Origin: a virus
Length of the DNA stretch: 40,658 bases
IMG/VR virus record: IMGVR_UViG_3300043786_000470
Span: 1 to 40,658 of that record
Reading direction: 5' to 3' (one strand)
Shown here: positions 22,127 through 30,087 of the stretch, piece by piece
Layout: every line of letters starts with the position of its first letter
Numbering within the stretch: position 1 is the stretch's first letter
The notes under the pieces: model-generated
Database searches by the model: none
What the model saw: only the letters and a program-made list of their open reading frames with translations
Told to the model about the DNA's origin: nothing
Program-made: the position numbers and the translations under genes

Positions 22127-22134
22127 TATATTTG
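22127..22134 (+). promoter_or_regulatory. TAnnTTTG -7 box, internal promoter
   Basis: TATATTTG, a perfect -7 consensus, lies in a gap of 29 bases between genes, 18 bases before the ATG at 22153. It is followed by an A-rich leader. It could give separate expression of the small gene and those after it. Confidence 0.6.
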
Positions 22135-22152
22135 TATAATAATTTAAAAAAA

Positions 22153-22323
22153 ATGAACACAACAAAACCTCAAGAAATGTACGGGGTAACCTTTCGAAAC
22201 AAGGTTATAAGAGAAAGGCTGCTGGATATTCAATTTGATTTATGGAAGGCAACAGGGAAAAAGCACTCAATGGAAGCAGTCCTTGAAGTCTTATTGAATA
22301 CCTACAAAAGTATAAATAAATGA
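22153..22323 (+). CDS. small ribbon-helix-helix-like protein
   Basis: 56 aa from ATG at 22153 (MNTTKPQEMYGVTF); a frame beginning at 22132 lies within the promoter and is less likely. A strand (MYGVTFRN) then helix-turn-helix-like parts (IRERLLDIQFDLWKATGKKH, SMEAVLEVLLNTY) fit a short ribbon-helix-helix regulator. Having its own promoter supports a regulatory role, possibly at the conserved operators. It overlaps the next gene by ATGA. Confidence 0.45.
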   Translation: MNTTKPQEMYGVTFRNKVIRERLLDIQFDLWKATGKKHSMEAVLEVLLNTYKSINK

Positions 22324-23324
22324 GGATTGGCATAGTTTGTAATTTAAGCAGCCCAACCACCGACTACTATCGCACGGTGAACCCATTTATTAGGCTTCGC
22401 GATATTTTCCCTCAGTATGCCATTAAAATGATTAACCCCGATACCGTTAAGTGGTATGATTTTTATGACGTCGATGTTGTTATCTTCCAGCGTGCCAATG
22501 GTAACGATTTACTTGGAATGATTAACGAGGTCAAGCGAATGGGTAAAAAGATTATCTTAGACCATGACGACCTATTACACGAGGTTAGTGCAGCCAACCC
22601 AGCAAGTCAACATTTTAACAAGCCTCAGGTAAAAGAATCAGTCGAAAAGGCTTTCAAATACGCTGATTGGGTTATGACCTCAACACCGTACCTAAAAGAA
22701 TTTTACTCCCAGTTTTTTGACAAAGATAAAATTACCGTTGTTCCCAACGCCATTGACTTTACCGTTACACCGATGCAGCCTGTAAAACGGGATAAGTTGA
22801 TGGACGCAAAAAAACGAGTTATGTGGCGCGGATCTCAAACGCACCTTGAAGACCTTGCAACGGTTAAAAACTTTTGGATTGAGTTACAAAAAAACGACAA
22901 GGTTGAATTAGGAATGGTTGGTTTAGCTGATTGGCTGGGGAAAACATTGTACCCTAAAGCAATTATTGTGCCGTGGAATAATTCATTGTTCCAATACTTT
23001 GAAATGGTTAAACACTCAGCGCCACACTATGGCGTATTCCCTTTAACGATTGACAATTTTAATCAAGCGAAGTCAAATAATTTTGCGATGGAAATGTTAG
23101 TTGCTGGTTGCATTTCTTACGCGCCTGAGGAAATCAAGGAGTTTAATATTCCAGGGGTGCGGACATATAAAAACGAATTAGATTTAATCCACAAATTTAC
23201 TAAGGCTTTAGACAAAGATGATGCGTACTTTGTTGACTTAGAGGCTGGACGCAAATGGCTAAAGGAAGAAAGGGACTTGGTTAAAGTGAATGAATTAAGG
23301 ATTAACGTATTAAACGCTATATGA
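22320..23324 (+). CDS. glycosyltransferase, GT-B/GT4-like
   Basis: 334 aa. N-terminal Rossmann unit MRIGIVCNLSSPTTDYYRTV; ILDHDDLLHEV (about 79-89) and NAIDFTVTP (about 138-146, following ITVVPN) are the linker and start of the second domain, as in group-1 glycosyltransferases. KKRVMWRGSQTHLEDL resembles the G.....K.l..L part; the conserved EMLVAGC with preceding NFAMEM (about 255-265) is the sugar-nucleotide-binding E..E/A.A region. It would transfer a sugar from a nucleotide donor. It overlaps both neighbours by ATGA. Confidence 0.75.
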   Translation: MRIGIVCNLSSPTTDYYRTVNPFIRLRDIFPQYAIKMINPDTVKWYDFYDVDVVIFQRANGNDLLGMINEVKRMGKKIILDHDDLLHEVSAANPASQHFNKPQVKESVEKAFKYADWVMTSTPYLKEFYSQFFDKDKITVVPNAIDFTVTPMQPVKRDKLMDAKKRVMWRGSQTHLEDLATVKNFWIELQKNDKVELGMVGLADWLGKTLYPKAIIVPWNNSLFQYFEMVKHSAPHYGVFPLTIDNFNQAKSNNFAMEMLVAGCISYAPEEIKEFNIPGVRTYKNELDLIHKFTKALDKDDAYFVDLEAGRKWLKEERDLVKVNELRINVLNAI

Positions 23325-24433
23325 AATTAAAGGATATAAAACCAAACCCAAACAACCCACGGGTTCTCAGAGATGACAAGTTTCAAAAGCTAAAGCAAAG
23401 TATCAAGGAGTTTCCAAAGATGCTTTCCCTTCGCCCAATGGTCATTGATGAAAACAACGTGGTTCTTGGTGGTAACATGAGACTCAGGGCTTTACAAGAA
23501 CTTGGATTTAATGACATTGACGAGGCATGGGTAAAACGAAGCAGCGATTTAACCGAGGAGGAAAAGAAGCGGTTTATCATTGCTGACAATGTGGCTTTTG
23601 GTGAATGGGACTGGGACACACTTGCGAACGATTGGGACGTGGTTGACTTGGAGGCATGGGGTTTGGAGATACCGCAGTTTGACACGGTGGAGGAACAAGA
23701 GGCAAGTGAGGACGATTACGAAGTACCTGAGGGAGGCATTGAAACGGACATTGTCATTGGTGACTTGTTTGAAATTGGGGAGCATCGTTTACTTTGTGGA
23801 GATAGCACGGACTCGGACGCGGTGGCACGGTTGATGAACGGGGAAAAGGCGGACATGGTATTTACAGACCCGCCGTATGGAATTGATTGGAATACGGATT
23901 ATACGCGTTTTACGGGCGGATTAATACCAAGTGAAAATAAATATAATAAAATACATGATGACGAAAAAGCATTTGACCCTTCGTTCCTTTTAGCCACTCA
24001 TGAAAATTGTTTATTTTTTGGGGCTAACTGTTTTAGCGATAAGTTACCAAAAGGAAATTGGATTGTATGGGACAAAAGATTTGAAAACGGCAAAGCCTTT
24101 TTGGCTGATGCAGAAGTCGCTTGGTATAACGGAAGCGGAGCGGTTTATATAATTGCTGAAACGCACCAAGGATTTGTAAGTAGCGATAAAAAAAGGTTTC
24201 ACCCAACACAAAAGCCTATTAAAGTTTTGGAAAAGATATTTGAAAAGATAAACGCTCCTAATTTATTATTAGACCCTTATCTCGGCAGCGGTTCAACAAT
24301 GGTTGCCGCGCACCAACTTAAACGCCGTTGTTTTGGTTTGGAGTTAGAACCAAAGTATTGCGCCGTTATCATTGACAGGATGCGTAAACTTGATTCATTA
24401 TTGATTATCAAGCGTAATGGCAAACAGATATAA
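23321..24433 (+). CDS. ParB-domain fused N4/N6 DNA methyltransferase
   Basis: 370 aa. Residues 1-110 are a ParB-like domain with DIKPNPNNPR and VLGGNMRLRAL (about 48-58). Residues 140-370 are a DNA methyltransferase: DPPYG (183-187), HPTQKP (294-299) and DPYLGSGST (318-326), in the order catalytic then SAM-binding, the beta class. This layout is common in phages and modifies adenine or cytosine in a fixed site. No cognate restriction enzyme is nearby, so it is an orphan, probably protecting phage DNA. It overlaps the upstream glycosyltransferase by ATGA. Confidence 0.9.
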   Translation: MKLKDIKPNPNNPRVLRDDKFQKLKQSIKEFPKMLSLRPMVIDENNVVLGGNMRLRALQELGFNDIDEAWVKRSSDLTEEEKKRFIIADNVAFGEWDWDTLANDWDVVDLEAWGLEIPQFDTVEEQEASEDDYEVPEGGIETDIVIGDLFEIGEHRLLCGDSTDSDAVARLMNGEKADMVFTDPPYGIDWNTDYTRFTGGLIPSENKYNKIHDDEKAFDPSFLLATHENCLFFGANCFSDKLPKGNWIVWDKRFENGKAFLADAEVAWYNGSGAVYIIAETHQGFVSSDKKRFHPTQKPIKVLEKIFEKINAPNLLLDPYLGSGSTMVAAHQLKRRCFGLELEPKYCAVIIDRMRKLDSLLIIKRNGKQI

Positions 24434-24454
24434 TTCTCGTTAAAAACTCGTTTC

Positions 24455-24763
24455 ATGAGGGAAGGTAAAAATAAAGGTAAATTGAAATCAGGTAACACGG
24501 TTAACGTTGGACGCCCCAAAAAACTCCCAGCCCTTGATTTGATAATGGCAAATGTCATGGGGCAAGAAAAGGACGGTATTACCGCAGCCGAAGCGATTAT
24601 CATGAAGCTAAGGGAACAGGCGGCAAAGGGTGATATCAAGGCGGCTCAGTTACTCCTTGACCGTGCCTACGGTAAAAGCAAGCAGAACATTGACATAACG
24701 ACGCAAGGGGAAAAGGTCACCGTGCCAACGATAATTTTTACAAAGGACAAGGCAAATGAGTAG
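24455..24763 (+). CDS. putative small terminase subunit
   Basis: 102 aa. The basic N-terminus has an AT-hook-like VGRPKK (about 18-23). A helical centre follows (TAAEAIIMKLREQAAKGDIKAAQLLLDRAYG), resembling DUF5681-type proteins found before large terminase genes. It lies two genes before TerL. It would recognise the packaging site on phage DNA. Position is the main support. Confidence 0.55.
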   Translation: MREGKNKGKLKSGNTVNVGRPKKLPALDLIMANVMGQEKDGITAAEAIIMKLREQAAKGDIKAAQLLLDRAYGKSKQNIDITTQGEKVTVPTIIFTKDKANE

Positions 24764-24965
24764 TTTTATAAAGGTTTTAAGATTTTTAAAAATCATGGAA
24801 AGAAGATTGGTAACAAGGGATTATGAACAATTCCCTTTTTACCAACGTCGATTCAATAAATATAATCCTTTGTCTTACATTGCGATACCAATGTTATATT
24901 TAATTTCATGGGAAATGCCTAATTGGAATATGGTAAAAAGCGGATATTTTTTTAAATGGAAATAA
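24756..24965 (+). CDS. hypothetical small protein between terminase genes
   Basis: 69 aa, Tyr/Phe-rich, basic N-terminus (IMERRLVTRDYEQFPFYQRR), then a moderately hydrophobic stretch (YIAIPMLYLISW, about 41-52). It overlaps the small subunit by 8 bases and TerL by 10. AT-rich compared with both neighbours. Family unknown. Confidence 0.5.
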   Translation: MSSFIKVLRFLKIMERRLVTRDYEQFPFYQRRFNKYNPLSYIAIPMLYLISWEMPNWNMVKSGYFFKWK

Positions 24966-26185
24966 AGGTTAGTGAAAAGTACGAAGCCCTTTGGCAACCG
25001 AAAACCCGTTACTTCCTTATAACTGGGGGACGTGGTTCGGCGAAGTCATTTACCGTTGGGCTTTGGGCTTGTAATATGCTACTTGCAAACAAAGGCTGGA
25101 AGGTACTTTTCACACGTTATACGTTATCAAGTGCAAACATTTCCGTGATACCTGAGTTCAGGGAAAAGATTGACTTGCTCGGCGTCGGTGATGAATTTCA
25201 AATGACGAACGCGCAAATAAGCCACAAGGTAACGGGGAGTGAAATAATATTCTCAGGCATCAAGACAAGTTCTGGAAACCAAACGGCAAAGTTAAAATCA
25301 ATACCAGCGTTGAACGTGTTCATCGTTGATGAGGCTGAAGAATTTGTAAGCGAAAAGGATTTTGATACCATTGACGAATCAATCAGAATGCCTGACACCC
25401 CAAACATTGTAATACTGGTCATGAACCCTCAGGACGTAGAACATTGGATTTGGAAGCGGTGGTTTGAAAAATCGCATCGCATGGAAATCATTGATGGGCA
25501 AATGATACCGATAAGCACACATCCCGATATAACGCACATACATACGACGTACTTTGATAATTACCACAATCTAAGCAAAGATTACTTAAATAAGATTGAA
25601 CAAATAAAAAGCCAATACCCTGAGGCATACGCGCATAGGTTCTTAGGTAAATGGCTGGATAAGAAACAAGGGGTGATATTTGACAACTGGGTCGAGGGGG
25701 AGTTCGATGTCAGTCTGCCTTTTGGTTACGGCTTAGATTTCGGCTTCTACCCCGATCCGTTGGCATTGGTAAAAGTGGCGGTTGACAAAGGGGCAAAGAA
25801 AATATACGTGGAGGAAGTGATTTATAAACAATCGCTTTCTTATGAGCAAGTCATTGAGCAAATGAACCATTTCGTTAGCCCCAACGCTATGATAATTGCG
25901 GATACCAGCGAACCACGTTTGATTGAAGCTTTGCAGCAAAGAGGATTGAATGTGCAAAAGGCAGAGAAAGGGGCTGGGTCAATCGTGGAAGGAATAAAGA
26001 AAATGCTGGATTATCAAATCATTGTGACACCAGAGTCGTATAACTTGAAGCATGAGTTAAGGAATTACATTTGGAACGACCGCAAATCTTCCACGCCCTT
26101 AGACGCCGATAACCATGGAATTGACAGTCTTAGGTACTCAGCGATGCGTTTATTACAAGGCAGCGATTTACTTGCATTTAATTAA
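24956..26185 (+). CDS. terL: large terminase subunit (PBSX/Terminase_3 type)
   Basis: 409 aa. ATPase: Walker A GGRGSAKS (24-31), Walker B VFIVDEAEE (121-129), coupling motif near VILVMNP (152-158). Nuclease: D261 in GYGLDFGFYPDP, D316 in MIIADTSEP and D390 in NHGIDSLRY form the RNase H-like triad. It pumps DNA into the prohead through the portal and cuts the concatemer. Both domains are complete. Its separation from portal and capsid genes by the whole tail module is unusual. Confidence 0.93.
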   Translation: MEIKVSEKYEALWQPKTRYFLITGGRGSAKSFTVGLWACNMLLANKGWKVLFTRYTLSSANISVIPEFREKIDLLGVGDEFQMTNAQISHKVTGSEIIFSGIKTSSGNQTAKLKSIPALNVFIVDEAEEFVSEKDFDTIDESIRMPDTPNIVILVMNPQDVEHWIWKRWFEKSHRMEIIDGQMIPISTHPDITHIHTTYFDNYHNLSKDYLNKIEQIKSQYPEAYAHRFLGKWLDKKQGVIFDNWVEGEFDVSLPFGYGLDFGFYPDPLALVKVAVDKGAKKIYVEEVIYKQSLSYEQVIEQMNHFVSPNAMIIADTSEPRLIEALQQRGLNVQKAEKGAGSIVEGIKKMLDYQIIVTPESYNLKHELRNYIWNDRKSSTPLDADNHGIDSLRYSAMRLLQGSDLLAFN

Positions 26186-26192
26186 AAAGAAT

Positions 26193-26471
26193 ATGACACC
26201 AGAAGAAAAAGCAAAGGAATTGTTTGATAAGTTTAGTAGACACATTATGCACTTTGATGAATTTGAAGGATGGAAGGAGTACATTGATTCATCTGAAGCA
26301 AAGCAATGTGCTTTGATTGCAGTTGATGAAATAATAAACTCAACTCCATTAGACCCAAACTTTGCTGATTGGGATGATTGTGGTGGAGAACATCGATATT
26401 GGTACGATGCTCAAAAAACTCAAGCATTTCATTATTGGCAAGAAGTTAAAAAAGAAATTGAAAACTTATGA
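26193..26471 (+). CDS. hypothetical protein, paralogue of the next gene
   Basis: 92 aa from ATG at 26193 (MTPEEKAKELFDKF); an open frame beginning at 26115 lies inside TerL and is rejected. It matches the next protein at start (TPEEKAKELF), centre (AKQCAL) and end (HYWQEVKKEIENL), so the two arose by tandem duplication. This copy has an extra acidic insert (about 55-75). Helical, unknown role; ATGA overlap with the next gene. Confidence 0.65.
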   Translation: MTPEEKAKELFDKFSRHIMHFDEFEGWKEYIDSSEAKQCALIAVDEIINSTPLDPNFADWDDCGGEHRYWYDAQKTQAFHYWQEVKKEIENL

Positions 26472-26692
26472 AACAAACACCTAAGGAAAAGGCAGATGAA
26501 TTGTTTAACCATTACCACAACCTTATTCAAAGTATTGGCGGTGAACTGGGGCAAGAAATTCTTGTATCCATATTGGCAAAGCAATGCGCCTTGTTTTTAG
26601 CAAGGGAAACAATGCAAGATAAATGGAACACAGAGGATTTTGACCAATATCATTATTGGGAAGAAGTTGAACATGAAATAGAAAACTTATGA
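26468..26692 (+). CDS. hypothetical protein, paralogue of the previous gene
   Basis: 74 aa: MKQTPKEKADELFNHY, then ILAKQCALFLARE, and YHYWEEVEHEIENL at the end. It shares these three blocks with the 92-aa protein at 26193. It is coupled by ATGA on both sides. The family resembles short helical proteins of Bacteroidota phages, with no assigned function. Confidence 0.65.
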   Translation: MKQTPKEKADELFNHYHNLIQSIGGELGQEILVSILAKQCALFLARETMQDKWNTEDFDQYHYWEEVEHEIENL

Positions 26693-26985
26693 CAGATAAA
26701 GAAAAGGCGTTACTTATCATTGACTTAATTGCAAAGATTACTCAGGAAATCATTGACAAGCCAATGCAACGCAAAAGATTATTACAAATGCGTGGACACC
26801 TTGAAAAAGCCGTGAAGCTAACAGGGAACGGAATCAAAAGGGAATGGTCACGCCCTCCGTCGCTTCCATTGGTTAGCCACGCGAAAGCAGAACCAGTTCC
26901 TTTCGTGCCTACAACAACCGAAACCAATGGCGATTTATTGGCTGATAATATTCCCGTGATAACCAAAAAAGCAAGGAAAAGATAA
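26689..26985 (+). CDS. hypothetical protein upstream of the tail chaperone
   Basis: 98 aa. N-terminal helix (EKALLIIDLIAKITQEIID), a basic centre (MQRKRLLQMRGHLEKAVKL), and a Pro-rich, probably disordered C-terminal half ending TKKARKR. Its stop overlaps the chaperone start as TAATG. Family unknown; a virion-assembly accessory role is possible. Confidence 0.5.
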   Translation: MTDKEKALLIIDLIAKITQEIIDKPMQRKRLLQMRGHLEKAVKLTGNGIKREWSRPPSLPLVSHAKAEPVPFVPTTTETNGDLLADNIPVITKKARKR

Positions 26986-27866
26986 TGGTAGTATTTAACA
27001 TCGGAAACAAACAAATCAAGTACAATTACCCCGAAACGGCGGCGGATATTACATTGGAGCAATACATTTACTTTGCCAAGTTCCTTTTGCCTGAGCACCC
27101 CAAAGTTGAATTGGAAGCGATTCAATACATGAACGAAAGGGACGCGGTGTATCAAAAGATTTTACCGTATGCAAAGAAGTTAAAAGTTAATACAAAAAAC
27201 GCTGAGCAAATCGACGTTGTTTATGACTTAGGCAAAATATTACAAGAACAGGAAGTTAAGGATAATGTTAGACGTTTCCTTCCTTCTTTAATTGACCAAT
27301 GGAATACACTTGATAAAGAACTTACAACACGGTTGGAAATCATGGACGAGGTCTGGGAGGCAAAAGAAAGATACCCGTACATGGCAAAGGTGGTAAACTA
27401 CTTTACAGGCATTCCCCTTGATGCTTGCTTTGGTAAGGTTGCTGATAGCTTAGAATTAAAATACCTTGTATTTATTTACAGTAAGATAATGAACGCTATC
27501 AATACGCCAGCCGAAACAAAGTATAAGCAACTGTACGATTTTAACGGTAAGGTTTACACCCTTCCAGAAAGGTTAATGGAAAAATCCACGCTCCTTGAGT
27601 TTACAATGGCGGCTCAGTATGACAAGGCAATGAATCAAGTGAAAAACGGAGATCCTGCGGGGTTGCTTAACATCATGGCGGTATTATTAAAACCATTGGG
27701 CGAAGATTATTCAGACGAACTCTTTGAGCAAAACAGGGTAGACTTTTTACAAATGTCCTTGCAGACATCCTATGAGGTTGCTTTTTTTTTGACGAAGTTA
27801 AGCGAGAGATATACCTTAGATTTGCAGACCTCTATGTTGCAAAGGGCGATGGAAAATCTCAATTAG
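26985..27866 (+). CDS. tail assembly chaperone, zero-frame product
   Basis: 293 aa, mainly helical after an N-terminal beta start (MVVFNIGNKQIKYNYPETAA). The gene sits after the terminase and ahead of the tape measure, the place of lambda G. Near its 3' end is a slippery T TTT TTG (27785-27791); the zero frame then ends 25 codons later, while the -1 frame stays open for 90 codons. Such gene pairs make a major short and a minor long chaperone that coat the tape measure during tail assembly. The family is not confirmed by motif; the frameshift layout is the evidence. Confidence 0.7.
   Translation: MVVFNIGNKQIKYNYPETAADITLEQYIYFAKFLLPEHPKVELEAIQYMNERDAVYQKILPYAKKLKVNTKNAEQIDVVYDLGKILQEQEVKDNVRRFLPSLIDQWNTLDKELTTRLEIMDEVWEAKERYPYMAKVVNYFTGIPLDACFGKVADSLELKYLVFIYSKIMNAINTPAETKYKQLYDFNGKVYTLPERLMEKSTLLEFTMAAQYDKAMNQVKNGDPAGLLNIMAVLLKPLGEDYSDELFEQNRVDFLQMSLQTSYEVAFFLTKLSERYTLDLQTSMLQRAMENLN
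27785..27791 (+). other. -1 frameshift slippery heptamer T TTT TTG
   Basis: In the zero frame the codons are GCT TTT TTT TTG ACG, so T TTT TTG fits the X XXY YYZ rule. It is part of a run of nine Ts (27782-27790). Confidence 0.75.
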
Positions 27867-28063
27867 CAAGTGAAAGGCTTAATGAAAAATACGGTTGGTA
27901 CTTAACAATTAAGAAAGTGGCAGAATCTGGATTGTTTAATTTAAGCGGTTATACACCTATGGAATCAGCAGAAAAAGCAAAATTGTATCAAGTCTTTCAA
28001 TACCTTGCGAGCAAAGCAGCCGAGGAAAAGGTTATTGAAGACCTATCAAAGCAAAAGAAATAA
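27791..28063 (+). CDS. -1 frame extension of the tail assembly chaperone (GT-like)
   Basis: After slippage the -1 frame encodes 90 residues beginning DEVKREIYLRFADLYVAKGD and ending EDLSKQKK, giving a fusion of about 359 aa (1-269 of the short form plus 90). The sequence is helical, charged and protein-like, with no start codon of its own near the 5' end. Its stop TAA at 28061 overlaps the next gene's ATG at 28063 as TAATG, the same coupling used across this operon, which strongly supports translation of this frame. Equivalent to lambda GT. The alternative, an assembly error in the T run, would make one continuous gene. Confidence 0.75.
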   Translation, partial: DEVKREIYLRFADLYVAKGDGKSQLASERLNEKYGWYLTIKKVAESGLFNLSGYTPMESAEKAKLYQVFQYLASKAAEEKVIEDLSKQKK

Positions 28064-30087
28064 TGAATATACGCGAGATAAGTGACGTTTTCAAAGATAC
28101 GGCAAACCAAATCACCGCTATAAAAAGCTATAATTTTGGTTGGGCTTCTGACAGAACACGTTCAAGTAACACGGAGGATTACCAGGAGTTAAACGAATTT
28201 CCAAGGGTTTTCTTTTCCGTGCCAACGATTATCGGCTCAGACCAAACACGGAAACAGGACACCTATCAAGTGACTTTGTTCTTTGATGACTTACTGGGTT
28301 ACGATAACAATGGCGATGCCGACCTTACCTTGCAATTAGACAAGTGGGCAACCTTGCAAGTTTATGCCACGGCTTTTATTCAGCGGTTGAATTTGATTAA
28401 ACAAAGCATTTTACCAAACTACATTTTTATTCCCGATGCTCCAGCAATGACCTTTGATTCCTTTACGGGTTTACAAAGATTAGTCACGGTGCAAGTAACT
28501 TTTAATTTGGTTGTTCCTACGAATTGTGAAGTACAGGTAAGTAAATTAATAACTGTTGTTGGAAACATTATTGCTTCTGCTTCTGTTATTGCAGAACTTA
28601 CCAATACAAATAATCAAAAATTAATTGACGCTTATGCCGAGGCGGTTGCAAATACGGATTCAAGGGCACAAATTAGCCGTAAAATAAATGCCTTAGGTAC
28701 TGCCATTGCAACATCTTCGGCTGAGGCTGGGTTAAATATGACCTTTGTTTCTTCCGTTTTGGCAACTGCCTTCACCGATGCCAATGCGTTTTTAATAAAC
28801 ATCTTAAACGCCGAAGCCCTTGCAGAAGCGCAAAGTAATGCAAGTGCAATGGCATCAATAGGTGTTAATGCCTCAACTATCGCCACGGCAACGTCAACGG
28901 CTTTAGCGGGATTAAATATTACCTTTGTCAGTAACATTGTAGCAACGGCAATAACCACGGCAGATGCCGACATTGTTTTACCAGCCAACACGGTTGAGGC
29001 AAATGTAACAGGCACGGCAGATGACACAGGGGCAATCCTTCGCCTTCCAAAGTGGGACAAGGCAAACTACGACACAGCGGACATTGATGACACATTGGCA
29101 TTTGTTGATTCGTATGACGCGGTGCAGACAAATGTTGCAAGTACGTTTGGGAGTGTTGCTGGAAATTTTAAGTATTATGGTGGCGTATTAGCACCTAATG
29201 GTAAAATTTATGGAATACCTCAATCTATAACTTCTATTTTAGAAATAGACCCTTCAAATAATACAACATCTACTTTTGGTAGTATTACTGGAAGTAGTAA
29301 ATTTTGGGGCGGTGTTTTAGCAGCTAATGGTAAAATTTATGGAATACCATATAATGCAACATTTATTTTAGAAATAGACCCTTCAAATAATACTACATCA
29401 ACTTTTGGGAGTTTAACTGGGGGTGGTAAATGGGTTGGTGGTGTTTTAGCACCAAACGATAAAATTTATGCCATACCTTTTAGTTCAACATCTATTTTAG
29501 TAATAGACCCTTCAAATAATACAACATCTACTTTTGGAAGTTTTGAAGGAAGTAGTAAATGGGCTGGAGGTGTATTAGCACCTAATGGTAAGATTTATGC
29601 AATACCCGAAGATAGAACATCTATTTTAGTAATAGACCCATCTAATAATACTACTTCAACTTTTGGAAGTTTTACAGGAAGTACGAAATGGCATGGAGGT
29701 GTATTAGCACCTAATGGTAAGATTTATGCAATGCCCGAAGATAGAACATCTATTTTACAAATAGACCCTTCAAATAATACAACATCTACTTTTGGAAGTT
29801 TTACAGGAAGTACTAAATGGCGAGGCGGTGTTTTAGCACCAAACGGTAAAATTTATGGAATACCATTTAGTGCAACATTTATTTTAGAAATAGACCCTTC
29901 AAATAATACAACATCTACTTTTGGAAGTTTATCATCAGCAATATCAAATAAATGGGTTGGCGGTGTATTAGCGCCTAATGGAAAGATTTATGGAATACCT
30001 TATAACATAATATCTATTCTCCAAATCCTTGACTCAGTCACAATAAATGAAAACTTCCCTCTCTCACGTCTTTATAATAAATTATAA
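28063..30087 (+). CDS. tail protein fused to a seven-bladed beta-propeller
   Basis: 674 aa in three parts. Residues 1-155 resemble small tail terminator or completion proteins (NEFPRVFFSVPTI, then the helix LQVYATAFIQRLNLIKQ). Residues 160-310 are Ala/Asn-rich repeats with two near copies of AGLN(M/I)TFVS..(L/V)ATA. Residues 360-660 hold seven repeats of 43 aa, GGVLAPNGKIYGIP, SILxIDPSNNTTSTFGS, predicted to close into a seven-bladed propeller. The propeller is probably exposed and may bind host glycans. Starts by TAATG overlap with the frameshift product. Confidence 0.6.
   Translation: MNIREISDVFKDTANQITAIKSYNFGWASDRTRSSNTEDYQELNEFPRVFFSVPTIIGSDQTRKQDTYQVTLFFDDLLGYDNNGDADLTLQLDKWATLQVYATAFIQRLNLIKQSILPNYIFIPDAPAMTFDSFTGLQRLVTVQVTFNLVVPTNCEVQVSKLITVVGNIIASASVIAELTNTNNQKLIDAYAEAVANTDSRAQISRKINALGTAIATSSAEAGLNMTFVSSVLATAFTDANAFLINILNAEALAEAQSNASAMASIGVNASTIATATSTALAGLNITFVSNIVATAITTADADIVLPANTVEANVTGTADDTGAILRLPKWDKANYDTADIDDTLAFVDSYDAVQTNVASTFGSVAGNFKYYGGVLAPNGKIYGIPQSITSILEIDPSNNTTSTFGSITGSSKFWGGVLAANGKIYGIPYNATFILEIDPSNNTTSTFGSLTGGGKWVGGVLAPNDKIYAIPFSSTSILVIDPSNNTTSTFGSFEGSSKWAGGVLAPNGKIYAIPEDRTSILVIDPSNNTTSTFGSFTGSTKWHGGVLAPNGKIYAMPEDRTSILQIDPSNNTTSTFGSFTGSTKWRGGVLAPNGKIYGIPFSATFILEIDPSNNTTSTFGSLSSAISNKWVGGVLAPNGKIYGIPYNIISILQILDSVTINENFPLSRLYNKL
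29140..30042 (+). repeat. seven tandem 129-bp propeller-blade repeats
   Basis: Units start at 29140, 29269, 29398, 29527, 29656, 29785 and 29914, each 129 bp (the last slightly longer). They share long identical stretches such as AATAGACCCTTCAAATAATA. The variation lies mainly after GIP/AIP (for example QSIT, YNAT, FSST, EDRT, FSAT), a loop position between strands. High DNA identity implies recent duplication or gene conversion. Confidence 0.95.

Noticed and set aside
18518-23324. Sugar genes as a DNA base hypermodification pathway
   Set aside because: No thymidylate synthase-like, hydroxymethylase or nucleotide kinase gene is present, so virion or host-surface glycans are more likely targets.
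26115-26192. Longer start for the 92-aa paralogue
   Set aside because: It would lie inside the terminase gene in another frame, and the paralogue alignment begins at TPEEKA just after the ATG at 26193.
28632-29060. 142-aa minus-strand open frame opposite the propeller gene
   Set aside because: It is the complement of an Ala-rich repeat region, without a leader or coupling, and codes for low-complexity sequence.
29140-30042. Regularly spaced 129-bp repeats as a CRISPR array
   Set aside because: The repeats are contiguous, in frame with a single long gene and encode propeller blades; there are no unique spacers and no cas genes.
28063-30087. Diversity-generating retroelement acting on the propeller or fibre
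   Set aside because: No reverse transcriptase gene and no template repeat with adenine-specific changes were seen.
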